From an uncultured Ruminobacter sp. (GTDB lineage Bacteria; Pseudomonadota; Gammaproteobacteria; Enterobacterales; Succinivibrionaceae), in NCBI GenBank assembly GCA_900767005.1, contig CAAFXL010000273.1:1-9477 (forward strand): a DNA stretch of 9,477 nucleotides, read 5' to 3'. A model generated the notes under the pieces. That model was not told the DNA's origin. It ran no database searches and saw only the letters and a list, made by a program, of their open reading frames with translations. The position numbers were made by a program, and so were the translations under genes. Shown here one piece after another: positions 1 to 7,139 of the stretch (position 1 is its first letter; every line of letters starts with the position of its first letter).

Positions 1-117
1 AAGCTAATCAAAAATCGAAATTAATCAAAATTTATCTTATTCATGCGTTCGCCCTGTAATTTTGCTTAAAAATCTAGTATTTTCAAAAAGGTAACAATTT
101 TATTTTTAAATATTGCA

Positions 118-148
118 AAGAAAGCTTAGTCTAAGACTAAGCTTTCTT
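118..148. terminator. Long perfect hairpin downstream of aroB, probable bidirectional terminator
   Basis: Positions 118-131 are perfectly complementary to 135-148, giving a 14-bp stem with a 3-nt loop (TAA). The plus-strand side is followed by a T-rich run (about 147-164), so the best U-tract is for transcripts entering from the left. On the minus strand the stem lies about 40 nt past the aroB stop and is followed by T/A-rich sequence with a less uniform U-tract. It most likely ends the aroKB transcript and may also stop a plus-strand transcript from a gene beyond the left edge. The stem is clearly visible; termination in both directions is inferred. Confidence 0.7.
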
Positions 149-187
149 ATTTGTTTTATTTTTTAAATCCAATATTTAGATTTAAAT

Positions 188-1264
188 TTACATGATAACC
201 TGCTTTAATTCGTCTTCAGTTACATCATCATATAATGAAGCATAGCCTAATCTATCAGGAATAATGTATCTAACTTTACCATTCTTAGTCTTCTTATCAT
301 GAATCATAAGTCTAGTAAAATCAGAAAATTCCATCTTTTCAGGTTTGCCATCTGGTAGATTATAAAGCTTCATAATATCTTTAATTCGCTTAAATTCATC
401 CTCTGAGATTTTACCGCGAAGAAGAGCTAGTCTACTTGCAATCACAATTCCTGCTGATACTCCTTCGCCATGAAGCCATACGCCATAGCCCATGAAGGTT
501 TCGATAGCATGACCAAAGGTGTGACCTAAATTTAATATAGCTCTAAGATTTTGTTCTTTTTCATCTTTTGAAACTACATCAGCTTTAATTGCACAACATG
601 ATTTAATAATTGTGCCTAAAACTGCAGTATCAAGTTTCCAGAAGTTTTCTGATTCTTTTTCTAAATATGAGAAAAAGTCTTTATCCCAAATAATGCCATA
701 CTTAATTACCTCAGCCATGCCTGCTGATAATTCACGCTTAGGTAAAGTATTTAAGCACTTTAAATCAATAATAACTGCTTTTGGTTGATAGAAAGCACCG
801 ATCATATTTTTACCAAGTGGATGGTTAATCCCAGTCTTACCACCAACTGATGAATCAACTTGTGATAAAAGAGTAGTTGGAACTTGAATAAAATCAACGC
901 CTCGCTGAAAAGCAGATGCTGCAAATCCAGTTAAGTCACCAATTACCCCACCACCAAGAGCAAACATTGTAGTATCACGACCACAGTTATGCTCAAGTAA
1001 GAAAGTCATAATCTTATTAAAGCTTTCTAAATTCTTAAACTCTTCACCATCATCTAAAATTAAACTAATCACGTTTAATCCAAGTGATTTTAAAGATTTT
1101 TCAAGAGGTTCTAAATACCACTTTTGAACAGTAGTATTAGTTACAATTACAGCTTTACCTCTTTTGGTGATAAATTTATCCCAAACTATAGGCTCATTAA
1201 TTAATCCTTCTTCAATAAAAATTGGATAACTACGATCCTTAAGATCTACAATAAGTTCCTGCAT
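188..1264 (-). CDS. aroB: 3-dehydroquinate synthase (AroB)
   Basis: Cytoplasmic enzyme of the shikimate pathway that converts DAHP to 3-dehydroquinate, using NAD and a divalent metal. The 358 residues match the usual length of about 360. Visible motifs are DGEEFK at 72-77, the glycine-rich NAD-binding GGGVIGD at 104-110, the PTTLLSQVDSSVGGKTG segment around 129-145 with Lys143, and Lys152 in the following GKNMIGAF stretch. The metal ligands are Glu185 (AGMAEVIKYG), His248 (NLGHTFGHAIE) and His265 (LHGEGVSAG). The ATG start has a good Shine-Dalgarno sequence, AGGAGC at 1273-1278 on the minus strand, 8 nt upstream. The gene lies 19 nt after aroK and is presumably co-transcribed with it. No key residue is missing. 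Identity is nearly certain. Confidence 0.97.
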   Translation of the reverse strand: MQELIVDLKDRSYPIFIEEGLINEPIVWDKFITKRGKAVIVTNTTVQKWYLEPLEKSLKSLGLNVISLILDDGEEFKNLESFNKIMTFLLEHNCGRDTTMFALGGGVIGDLTGFAASAFQRGVDFIQVPTTLLSQVDSSVGGKTGINHPLGKNMIGAFYQPKAVIIDLKCLNTLPKRELSAGMAEVIKYGIIWDKDFFSYLEKESENFWKLDTAVLGTIIKSCCAIKADVVSKDEKEQNLRAILNLGHTFGHAIETFMGYGVWLHGEGVSAGIVIASRLALLRGKISEDEFKRIKDIMKLYNLPDGKPEKMEFSDFTRLMIHDKKTKNGKVRYIIPDRLGYASLYDDVTEDELKQVIM

Positions 1265-1283
1265 TAATTAATGCTCCTATATC

Positions 1284-1802
1284 TTATAATTCTTCAATTT
1301 TGTCTAAAATTAATTGGGCTGCCTGATGAGCATTGTAGTCATCAGTTTTAATGATAATATCACTAATTTCGCGATATAAAGGATCTCTTTCCTTTAATAA
1401 ATTCTTTAAAGTTTCATAAGGATTTTCATTATTTAATAATGGTCTTTTACGATCTCTTTTAGTTCTTTCATATTGAACCTCAGGTGAAGTTTCAAGATAG
1501 ACTACCACACCGCGAGCAGCTAAATTTTTACGATTATTAGCGTTTTTAACGACCCCACCACCAGTTGCTAAAATAATACCATGCATATTGGTAAGATCTT
1601 CAATCACCGCTTCTTCACGTTTTCTAAAACCTTCTTCGCCTTCAACATCAAAAACCCAAGCAATATCTGCACCAGTTCTTTCTTCAATTACCGTGTCTGA
1701 ATCTAAAAATTCACGACTAGTTAATTCTGATAAAGCCTTCCCAATTGTACTTTTGCCAGCACCCATGGGACCTACTAAAAAGATATTTTGTTCCTTACTC
1801 AT
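1284..1802 (-). CDS. aroK: Shikimate kinase I (AroK)
   Basis: Cytoplasmic kinase that phosphorylates shikimate to shikimate 3-phosphate with ATP, two steps after AroB. The 172 residues match the E. coli AroK length of 173, and the sequence is close to it throughout. Visible motifs are Walker A GPMGAGKST at 11-19, the shikimate-binding DSD at 34-36, Arg60 in GFRKRE, the TGGG loop at 80-83, the lid arginine Arg120 in RKRPLL, and Arg139 in ERDPLY. The strong match to AroK favours this name over AroL. The Shine-Dalgarno sequence is weak (AAGTGA-like, close to the ATG). It is the first gene of an aroKB unit separated from pilQ by 161 bp that hold a terminator and a possible promoter. Confidence 0.96.
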   Translation of the reverse strand: MSKEQNIFLVGPMGAGKSTIGKALSELTSREFLDSDTVIEERTGADIAWVFDVEGEEGFRKREEAVIEDLTNMHGIILATGGGVVKNANNRKNLAARGVVVYLETSPEVQYERTKRDRKRPLLNNENPYETLKNLLKERDPLYREISDIIIKTDDYNAHQAAQLILDKIEEL

Positions 1803-1865
1803 TTGTAATTCACTTTATACTTCAAAAAATAAACGTAAATAATAATCAATCTTCGAATTTACTAC

Positions 1866-1893
1866 ATTTTAATAAAAGTAAATTTTATTGCAA
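1866..1893 (-). promoter_or_regulatory. Candidate sigma70 promoter for aroKB
   Basis: On the minus strand a TTGCAA -35 element (1888-1893) is followed after 16 nt by a TAAAAT -10 element (1866-1871), about 60 nt upstream of the aroK start. It lies just downstream of the pil operon terminator, where a promoter for aroKB would be needed. The surrounding sequence is very AT-rich, so such matches arise easily by chance. The call rests mostly on position. Confidence 0.4.
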
Positions 1894-1911
1894 TGCTTTT
1901 TAAAATATATT

Positions 1912-1936
1912 AAAAAAAGGGCTCATTTGAGCCCTT
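1912..1936 (-). terminator. Rho-independent terminator of the pilMNOPQ operon
   Basis: On the minus strand a GC-rich stem (GGGCTC paired with GAGCCC, extended by two A-T pairs to 8 bp; arms 1917-1924 and 1929-1936) closes a 4-nt loop and runs directly into seven consecutive T. This is a textbook intrinsic terminator, 27 nt past the pilQ stop codon. It should separate pil transcription from aroKB. The opposite orientation has only a mixed T-rich tail (TTCCTTTAATT), so it is probably weaker there. Confidence 0.9.
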
Positions 1937-1963
1937 CCTTTAATTAAAATCTTTTATTTAAGA

Positions 1964-4108
1964 TTACTGTTCATCCTTTAGAATGTGTGGAGTAATGAAT
2001 ACTAATACTTCACGCTTATCGTTAGAATTTGAAACAGTCTTAAATAGGTAACCAATAATAGGGATATCGCCTAATAGAGGAACCTGATTTACTTTTCTGC
2101 TAATAGTTTGTTCGTAGATACCACCTAGAACTAAGGTTTCACCATTACCAACTAGAACTTGAGTATTTAACTTTCTAGTTGCAATAGAAATTGCCTTACC
2201 ACTAGAAGTTGTTACATCATCACCAAGAGAATCTTGAGTAATTTGAAGGTCTAAGAAAATTGAATCATCTGGTGTAATCTGTGGAGTTACAGCTAAGCTT
2301 AATACTGCCTTCTTCCATTCGATTGTAGTACCACCACTAGCTGACTGTGTAGCAGCAGGAATTTCATAACCTTGTTCAATTACAGATTGCTTTTGGTTAG
2401 TTGTTGTAACACGTGGGCTTGCAATAATTTCAGTCTTACTTTCAGTTTCTAAAGCCTTTAATGCAAGACTTAATGAGAACTTATCTGAAATTCTACCTAA
2501 TGATAGAACGTTTGAAGTAGGACTTACATCACCACCAACGAACCATCTGTTAGCATGTGGATCACCCTTGATACCTGTACCATTGGAAGTTGGGATGATT
2601 GAATTTTCACCATGACCACCGTTAGAAGCGAAGTTACCACCGTTATTGCTTGAACTCCATTCAATACCAAGTTCATCAGCAACTGATTCTTGAACAGCTA
2701 CAATACGAGCTTCGATAACAACCTGTTCAATTGGAGTATCTAAGTTTTCAACTAAACGCTTAATGTTAGCAATTGAAGCTTCAGTATCCTTGATAATTAA
2801 AGTATTAGTTCTTTCATCAACAGAAACTGTACCACGAGCTGATAGTAAGCTTTCATCAGAATCTACTGAATTTGAGCTTGAACCATAACCGTTGTTTGAA
2901 TCTGCAGCAGCAATTGAAGTTTCTGAATCCTTAGTAGAAATTAACTTAAGAATATCAGTAGCCTTAGCGTAGTTAATCTGAATGTATTCAGTTACTAAAG
3001 GTTCCTTAGCCTGACGCTTTTCAATTTCTTCTAGTTGCTTTTGTTCATAAGCTGATAATTCATCTTGAGTACCAACTAAAAGAATTGAACCTTCAATACG
3101 CTTGTCTAAACCCTTAACACGTAAAATTGTGTCTAATGCTTGATCCCAAGGTACACTATCAAAGTTTACGGTGATGTTACCTGATACTGAATCATTCATT
3201 ACAAGGTTAATCTTAACTTCTTCAGCTAAAATCTTTAATGCGTTACGTACTGGAATATCCTGGAAAGATAATGATAGAAGCTTTCCGCTGTACTTAGAAG
3301 CAGCTTGTGCCTTAATTACAGGCTTCTTCTTATTAACAGTAACGATTACTTGATTACCATTTTGTTCAAACTTTGAATCAAATTCAGAACCTAATAAAGC
3401 AAAATCAAGTACAGCACCATCAACGGTTTCAGAAACATCGATATTCTTAACAATAGTGGTATAATCAACCACATCCATAACTGCTAATAAATCTTGAACT
3501 ACTGAAGAACCGTGGAACTTAGCTAATAAGTGAGTTCCCTTTGGTACTAATTCAACTGCTGCATTCTTATTGTCTAAATTAACAACTACAACACCTTCAC
3601 CATTAGAACCACGCTTAAAGTTAATACCAGTAATCTTGTTGATACCAGCAGCTAAAGCACCCTTAGATGAATTTAATAGAGTTGGCTTATTGTAACCATT
3701 CTTAGCTGCAGTAACACGAGGGTCCTGACCTAAAGTAACGATTAAAGAGTTACCTTGCTGGCTTACTTCATAAGGAACTAAAGTATCTAATGCAACTGCA
3801 ACATCAAGGTTAGCACCATTTGCACTTACTTTAACCTTATCAATACCCTTAGTATTAACTTCTAATTCATTTCTAGCTAGAGCTGATTCTGCATCATTTA
3901 AGCTTAATACTAACTGTTCTGGAGAGTATTGAAGTCTATCTTGATAACCAGCTAAAGGACCATCGAACTTAAATTCGATTGAGGTCTGACTTGCTAAACT
4001 ATCGTTAATCTTAATATTTTCAAGCTTTGTAGCTGCCTCAGCAGGCAATACCATACTAGTCATCACTGCTAGCACTAAAAGCCCTAAATTCTTCTTTTGA
4101 AAATTCAT
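1964..4108 (-). CDS. pilQ: Type IV pilus outer-membrane secretin (PilQ)
   Basis: Forms the multimeric outer-membrane pore through which the type IV pilus passes. The 714 residues fit the PilQ family. A signal peptide has its charged part at 1-7, a hydrophobic core to about 21 and a likely cleavage after AEA at 25. Two AMIN-like domains, which bind peptidoglycan in this family, span about 29-127 and 158-258. A secretin/TonB short N-terminal domain starts near Tyr273 and runs to about 345. An N1 (NolW-type) domain at about 369-460 is interrupted by a Ser/Asn/Asp-rich stretch at 396-423. The secretin barrel domain follows to the C-terminus, with a Gly/Asn/Ser-rich loop at about 485-520 and the signature VPLLGDIPIIGYLF at 676-689. 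AGGA at 4117-4120 on the minus strand, 8 nt before the ATG, supports the start. It is last in the pil operon, 21 nt after pilP, and is followed by a terminator. Confidence 0.96.
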   Translation of the reverse strand: MNFQKKNLGLLVLAVMTSMVLPAEAATKLENIKINDSLASQTSIEFKFDGPLAGYQDRLQYSPEQLVLSLNDAESALARNELEVNTKGIDKVKVSANGANLDVAVALDTLVPYEVSQQGNSLIVTLGQDPRVTAAKNGYNKPTLLNSSKGALAAGINKITGINFKRGSNGEGVVVVNLDNKNAAVELVPKGTHLLAKFHGSSVVQDLLAVMDVVDYTTIVKNIDVSETVDGAVLDFALLGSEFDSKFEQNGNQVIVTVNKKKPVIKAQAASKYSGKLLSLSFQDIPVRNALKILAEEVKINLVMNDSVSGNITVNFDSVPWDQALDTILRVKGLDKRIEGSILLVGTQDELSAYEQKQLEEIEKRQAKEPLVTEYIQINYAKATDILKLISTKDSETSIAAADSNNGYGSSSNSVDSDESLLSARGTVSVDERTNTLIIKDTEASIANIKRLVENLDTPIEQVVIEARIVAVQESVADELGIEWSSSNNGGNFASNGGHGENSIIPTSNGTGIKGDPHANRWFVGGDVSPTSNVLSLGRISDKFSLSLALKALETESKTEIIASPRVTTTNQKQSVIEQGYEIPAATQSASGGTTIEWKKAVLSLAVTPQITPDDSIFLDLQITQDSLGDDVTTSSGKAISIATRKLNTQVLVGNGETLVLGGIYEQTISRKVNQVPLLGDIPIIGYLFKTVSNSNDKREVLVFITPHILKDEQ

Positions 4109-4129
4109 AATTATAATCCTGCCTGCCTA

Positions 4130-4666
4130 TTATTCCGCAACAATTAAATCTAGTTGAGTTGGACGCTTATCCCAACAGCCTTTACCATCAGAAATAAATT
4201 CTTCGACTTCGACTGCGTTAGGTGCAACTCTTACAACCTTACCAAAATTAAGACCCATATGCATACCTGGGTGAACACGTACTAGAGCACCATCAGCTGT
4301 TTGGATAATTGCTCTTAGATCACCGTCTTGCATAATAGTACCACGCATGAACAAGTTGTCTAATGCATACTGCTCTAATTCTTCCATTGGACGTTCACGA
4401 TCTGGTTGCTCACAGTTTAAAGGTTTTAACTGTGGAGCCTTAGTGATTTCTGGCTTAGGTAGAACAAAAGGCATACGATCAGTTTTTGGTTCAAACTTTA
4501 ATGCAACAAAGGTTGGAACTGCAGGTATAGGCTGCACATCACTTTGATTTGGAGCCTTTGAACGCTGTTCCTTACACCAATCCTTTAGTTCATCCATATC
4601 AGAACATGCTGTGATAGTTGAAGCAGCAAATAACATCATAGCAATAAGTGTTAACTTCTTACTCAT
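4130..4666 (-). CDS. pilP: Type IV pilus assembly lipoprotein (PilP)
   Basis: Inner-membrane lipoprotein that binds the PilN/PilO pair and contacts the periplasmic N-domains of PilQ, joining the inner- and outer-membrane parts of the pilus machine. The 178 residues match the family. The N-terminus has basic residues, a hydrophobic core (5-19) and a lipobox-like TITAC with the acylation site at Cys21. Asp at +2 (Asp23 follows Ser22) is not present, so there is no classic Asp+2 inner-membrane retention signal directly after the Cys. A Pro-rich, probably flexible linker covers about 38-90, and the C-terminal beta-sandwich (homology region) covers about 100-175. The start overlaps the pilO stop by one base (TAATG). 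Its Shine-Dalgarno sequence, GAGGTGG, lies inside the 3' end of pilO, suggesting coupled translation. Confidence 0.93.
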   Translation of the reverse strand: MSKKLTLIAMMLFAASTITACSDMDELKDWCKEQRSKAPNQSDVQPIPAVPTFVALKFEPKTDRMPFVLPKPEITKAPQLKPLNCEQPDRERPMEELEQYALDNLFMRGTIMQDGDLRAIIQTADGALVRVHPGMHMGLNFGKVVRVAPNAVEVEEFISDGKGCWDKRPTQLDLIVAE

Positions 4667-5322
4667 TATCTACCACCTCTTCTTTCTTGCATTCTCTGCT
4701 TACGCTGTAAAGCCTTTTGAGCCTGTTCCGCATTATAACGGAATGTCTTAGCTAATAGTTTCATTTCAAGAATTTCACCTGAATCAGCAGACTTAGCATC
4801 CTTGATATGACCTAGTGTAAAGTCATTGATAGTAACGATACGAGGAAGAGCAGCCATATCAGCACTGAAACTACCTAACTGTTCATAAGTACCAGTAACA
4901 TAGATACTCATTGGAAGTTCAGTATAGATTTCCTTCTGAATTTCAGGTTCCCATTTAATACTAACAAGGTTTAATCCATTATCTTGAGCAATAAAGCTGA
5001 TATCATCTAATAGATTTGCAACTTCGTTATTATTAGGTAACTGTCTTAATTGAGCTTCAAGTAAAGTTTCTAATTCTGCAATCTGATCTCTATATGCTTG
5101 AAGATTAGCTGCTTCCTTAGCCTTTTCTTTAAACTCGTTCTTTAACTTTTCTACGTTATTAATAGAACTTTCGTAATCATTGTATTCATCTTCAACAAAT
5201 GAATACCAGCTTACTGCAATAATCGCCGCGAATACTAGAACGCATACAAAAGCCTTAAAAAATCCTGGCCATGTATCAATTCTTTGTACATCAAAATCGG
5301 CTAAACCTAAATCAAGAGCCAT
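4666..5322 (-). CDS. pilO: Type IV pilus inner-membrane protein (PilO)
   Basis: Bitopic inner-membrane protein that pairs with PilN and binds PilP in the alignment subcomplex. The 218 residues show a short cytoplasmic N-terminus, one membrane segment at about 21-41, a periplasmic coiled coil at about 45-95 rich in Lys/Glu/Ala, and a ferredoxin-like fold at about 100-197. The PilO-family LPNNNEVANLLDDIS stretch is visible at 95-109. A strongly basic tail (about 198-218, ending RMQERRGGR) extends past the fold. GGAGGT at 5331-5336 on the minus strand, 8 nt upstream, is one of the strongest ribosome binding sites in the window. Only 2 nt separate it from pilN, and it overlaps pilP by one base. 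Confidence 0.94.
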   Translation of the reverse strand: MALDLGLADFDVQRIDTWPGFFKAFVCVLVFAAIIAVSWYSFVEDEYNDYESSINNVEKLKNEFKEKAKEAANLQAYRDQIAELETLLEAQLRQLPNNNEVANLLDDISFIAQDNGLNLVSIKWEPEIQKEIYTELPMSIYVTGTYEQLGSFSADMAALPRIVTINDFTLGHIKDAKSADSGEILEMKLLAKTFRYNAEQAQKALQRKQRMQERRGGR

Positions 5323-5324
5323 TA

Positions 5325-5912
5325 TTACTTACCTCCCTGATTAGCATTCTTACCAGTTACAGAGAACTGCATCTGGAACTTATATAAACCATCAGGTAAA
5401 GTTGGAACAACCTTCTTACCTTCACGTACTTCAGCCTTGGTTTGGATAATAGAGCTATTACCTAACCATACGCTGTTATCAATGTTTCTAAGCATTGATG
5501 AAACACGTGGATTTGATTCAGCTAAACCATTAATAAAGATTCTATTACCATCGAACTTCATATCATTTAAATATAAACCAGTTGCAGTTAAAGATGGTAA
5601 ATCTGAATATAAGTGAACTGCGATATTACGACTTTGCTGTAAAGAGTTAATAGCTTCCATACGAGCAACAAGTTCAATCTTCTTTTCCTTTAATGAAGCA
5701 ATTTCTCTTAAATCTTCATCAAGTTTAGTAATTTCAGTTCTTAAATATGATGCTTTATCTTCTTCAGCATTTCTTAAATAATCGATACCGATATAAGCTA
5801 AAGCAACAACGCCACAAGCCAATAAAGCAACACTACCTAAAACCTTTAAATATGATGCTCTTTGACGATCTCTAAGCTCTTGACGCCATGGGAGTAGATT
5901 TATATTGGACAT
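5325..5912 (-). CDS. pilN: Type IV pilus inner-membrane protein (PilN)
   Basis: Bitopic inner-membrane protein that recruits cytoplasmic PilM through its N-terminal tail and dimerises with PilO in the periplasm. The 195 residues include the PilM-binding motif INLLPWR at 4-10, a membrane segment at about 23-45, a coiled coil at about 48-95, and a ferredoxin-like domain at about 98-188. The start is set by the motif's proximity to the N-terminus and by AAGGAG (5922-5927 on the minus strand) 9 nt upstream. It overlaps the 3' end of pilM by 13 nt in another frame, a sign of translational coupling between two proteins that bind each other. Confidence 0.95.
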   Translation of the reverse strand: MSNINLLPWRQELRDRQRASYLKVLGSVALLACGVVALAYIGIDYLRNAEEDKASYLRTEITKLDEDLREIASLKEKKIELVARMEAINSLQQSRNIAVHLYSDLPSLTATGLYLNDMKFDGNRIFINGLAESNPRVSSMLRNIDNSVWLGNSSIIQTKAEVREGKKVVPTLPDGLYKFQMQFSVTGKNANQGGK

Positions 5913-7000
5913 GCTTCAAAACTCCTTAATGCTAATCCTAGAGCGGTCATATACTTACAACCCATTGGATTGTCTTCTGTCTTAAACTTAGGAGCTGCTC
6001 TAAAGATATCCGGACATAAAACTTCCTTTACTCCAAGCATTCCAGAAAGCTGTTCTCTTGTAGCAGGTAATAAACAACCACCACCAGTTAGAACTACAGC
6101 ATCAACTTCTCTATGCTGATTAGATGAAGTAAAGATTTGAATATTACGTTTGATATTCTGTGCCATCTGGTTGAAATGCTGAGGAACAAGCTGGCTTTGA
6201 ATATCATTTGGTAATCTTCCTTGAAGCTTACATTTTTCAGCATCTTCATAAGGCATATTGCTAAAACCAACAATACCCTGGGTAAGATTATCACCACCAA
6301 AACCTTGTAAACGATGGAAAATAACTTCGCCTTGATACATAGCACCAAAGGTTAGGTTTACTGCACCAACATCTACAATTGCAACAACCTTTTCACCATA
6401 GTTAGCATCAAATCCAGGAATTACGTTGCGTACTGCACGAGCAAGTGCATGAACACCAACATCAACAACCTTTAATTGACAACCTACAGTATCAAATACA
6501 GCTACACGCTGTTCGATAACTTCAGTACGACAAGCACTAACTAATACGTCGTTCTTGGTACCATCTACTAGATTAGGTCCGATAATTTCGTAATCTAAGT
6601 TCATTTCTTCAAGTGGAGAAGGAATAATTTGCTCAGATTCTGACTCAATAAAGTCATTTAATTCAGAATCACGCAAACCTGCGTCAGCCTGAATTATACG
6701 TGAAATTACACTTGAACCCGAAACTGATGTCGCAATATATCTTGGCTTATTAGGAATTCTTTTTAAAAGTGTTCTAACAGCTTGTACCACCTTTTCGTGG
6801 TCATTAGGATTAATTTGATAATCCACAATAGACCCCTTAGGAGTTGGAACTTCTGCTAAACCCACGATTTCAAAGTTATTCGCTTTACCAGATATAGCAA
6901 CTGCTTTTATTGTTTGGCTTCCAAAATCTACACCAACAAGTGGGTAGTAAAAGCCCTTGTTTTTCATTCCAGCCATATTTGCATCCGTGCTGATTAACAT
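5900..7000 (-). CDS. pilM: Type IV pilus assembly actin-like ATPase (PilM)
   Basis: Cytoplasmic actin/FtsA-like protein that binds ATP and the N-terminal tail of PilN, coupling the pilus motor to the membrane complex. From the first ATG the product is 366 residues. Visible nucleotide-binding elements are the phosphate-1 loop GVDFGSQTIKAV at 23-34, the phosphate-2 loop VAIVDVGAVNLTFG at 206-219, and the adenosine motif VVLTGGGCLLP at 302-312. It is the first gene of pilMNOPQ. The start is uncertain. ATG at 7000 has an AAGAG-like site only 4 nt away. ATG codons at 6976 (residue 9) and 6967 (residue 12) would give 358 or 355 residues, closer to the short N-terminus typical of homologues. Confidence 0.95.
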   Translation of the reverse strand: MLISTDANMAGMKNKGFYYPLVGVDFGSQTIKAVAISGKANNFEIVGLAEVPTPKGSIVDYQINPNDHEKVVQAVRTLLKRIPNKPRYIATSVSGSSVISRIIQADAGLRDSELNDFIESESEQIIPSPLEEMNLDYEIIGPNLVDGTKNDVLVSACRTEVIEQRVAVFDTVGCQLKVVDVGVHALARAVRNVIPGFDANYGEKVVAIVDVGAVNLTFGAMYQGEVIFHRLQGFGGDNLTQGIVGFSNMPYEDAEKCKLQGRLPNDIQSQLVPQHFNQMAQNIKRNIQIFTSSNQHREVDAVVLTGGGCLLPATREQLSGMLGVKEVLCPDIFRAAPKFKTEDNPMGCKYMTALGLALRSFEACPI

Positions 7001-7073
7001 TGTACTCTTTTATGTATAATAACTTTTATTTACAATTTTTTGCTAAAAAATTATTAAATAAGTGCTCTCTATT

Positions 7074-7102
7074 TTGAGCTAGATAACAAATTATATTATA
7101 AT
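7074..7102 (+). promoter_or_regulatory. Candidate sigma70 promoter for mrcA
   Basis: On the plus strand TTGAGC (7074-7079, four of six consensus bases) and a perfect TATAAT (7097-7102) are separated by exactly 17 nt. This would put transcription start near 7109, giving a short leader of about 30 nt before the mrcA ATG. The -10 overlaps the -10-like block of the opposing pilM promoter. Confidence 0.5.
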
Positions 7103-7120
7103 TAAGAAAATTTGTGTTAA
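7090..7120 (-). promoter_or_regulatory. Candidate promoter for the pilMNOPQ operon
   Basis: On the minus strand a TTAACA -35 element (7115-7120) precedes an AT-rich block containing several -10-like hexamers: TAATAT at 7093-7098 with a 16-nt spacer and TATAAT at 7090-7095 with a 19-nt spacer. It lies about 90 nt upstream of the pilM start. No better-spaced pair was seen closer to pilM. The AT-rich background makes the exact element unsure. Confidence 0.35.
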
Positions 7121-7139
7121 AAAAGTGGTGTATAAAAAA

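Noticed and set aside
1..60. Short repeated AATCAAAA words at the left edge
   Set aside because: Only two short copies in very AT-rich DNA, as expected by chance; no array or element structure.
1588..1842. Open frame on the plus strand over the aroK start region
   Set aside because: It is antisense to well-conserved AroK codons, has a low-complexity Ser/Lys composition and no recognisable domain.
3171..3353. Short plus-strand open frame inside pilQ
   Set aside because: It is antisense to the conserved PilQ secretin N-terminal domain and has no independent support.
4347..4547. Short plus-strand open frame inside pilP
   Set aside because: It is antisense to PilP; its composition reflects the reverse complement of the Pro-rich linker.
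6094..6348. Second minus-strand open frame inside pilM
   Set aside because: It overlaps conserved PilM sequence in another frame, has no ribosome binding site that I could see and no domain.
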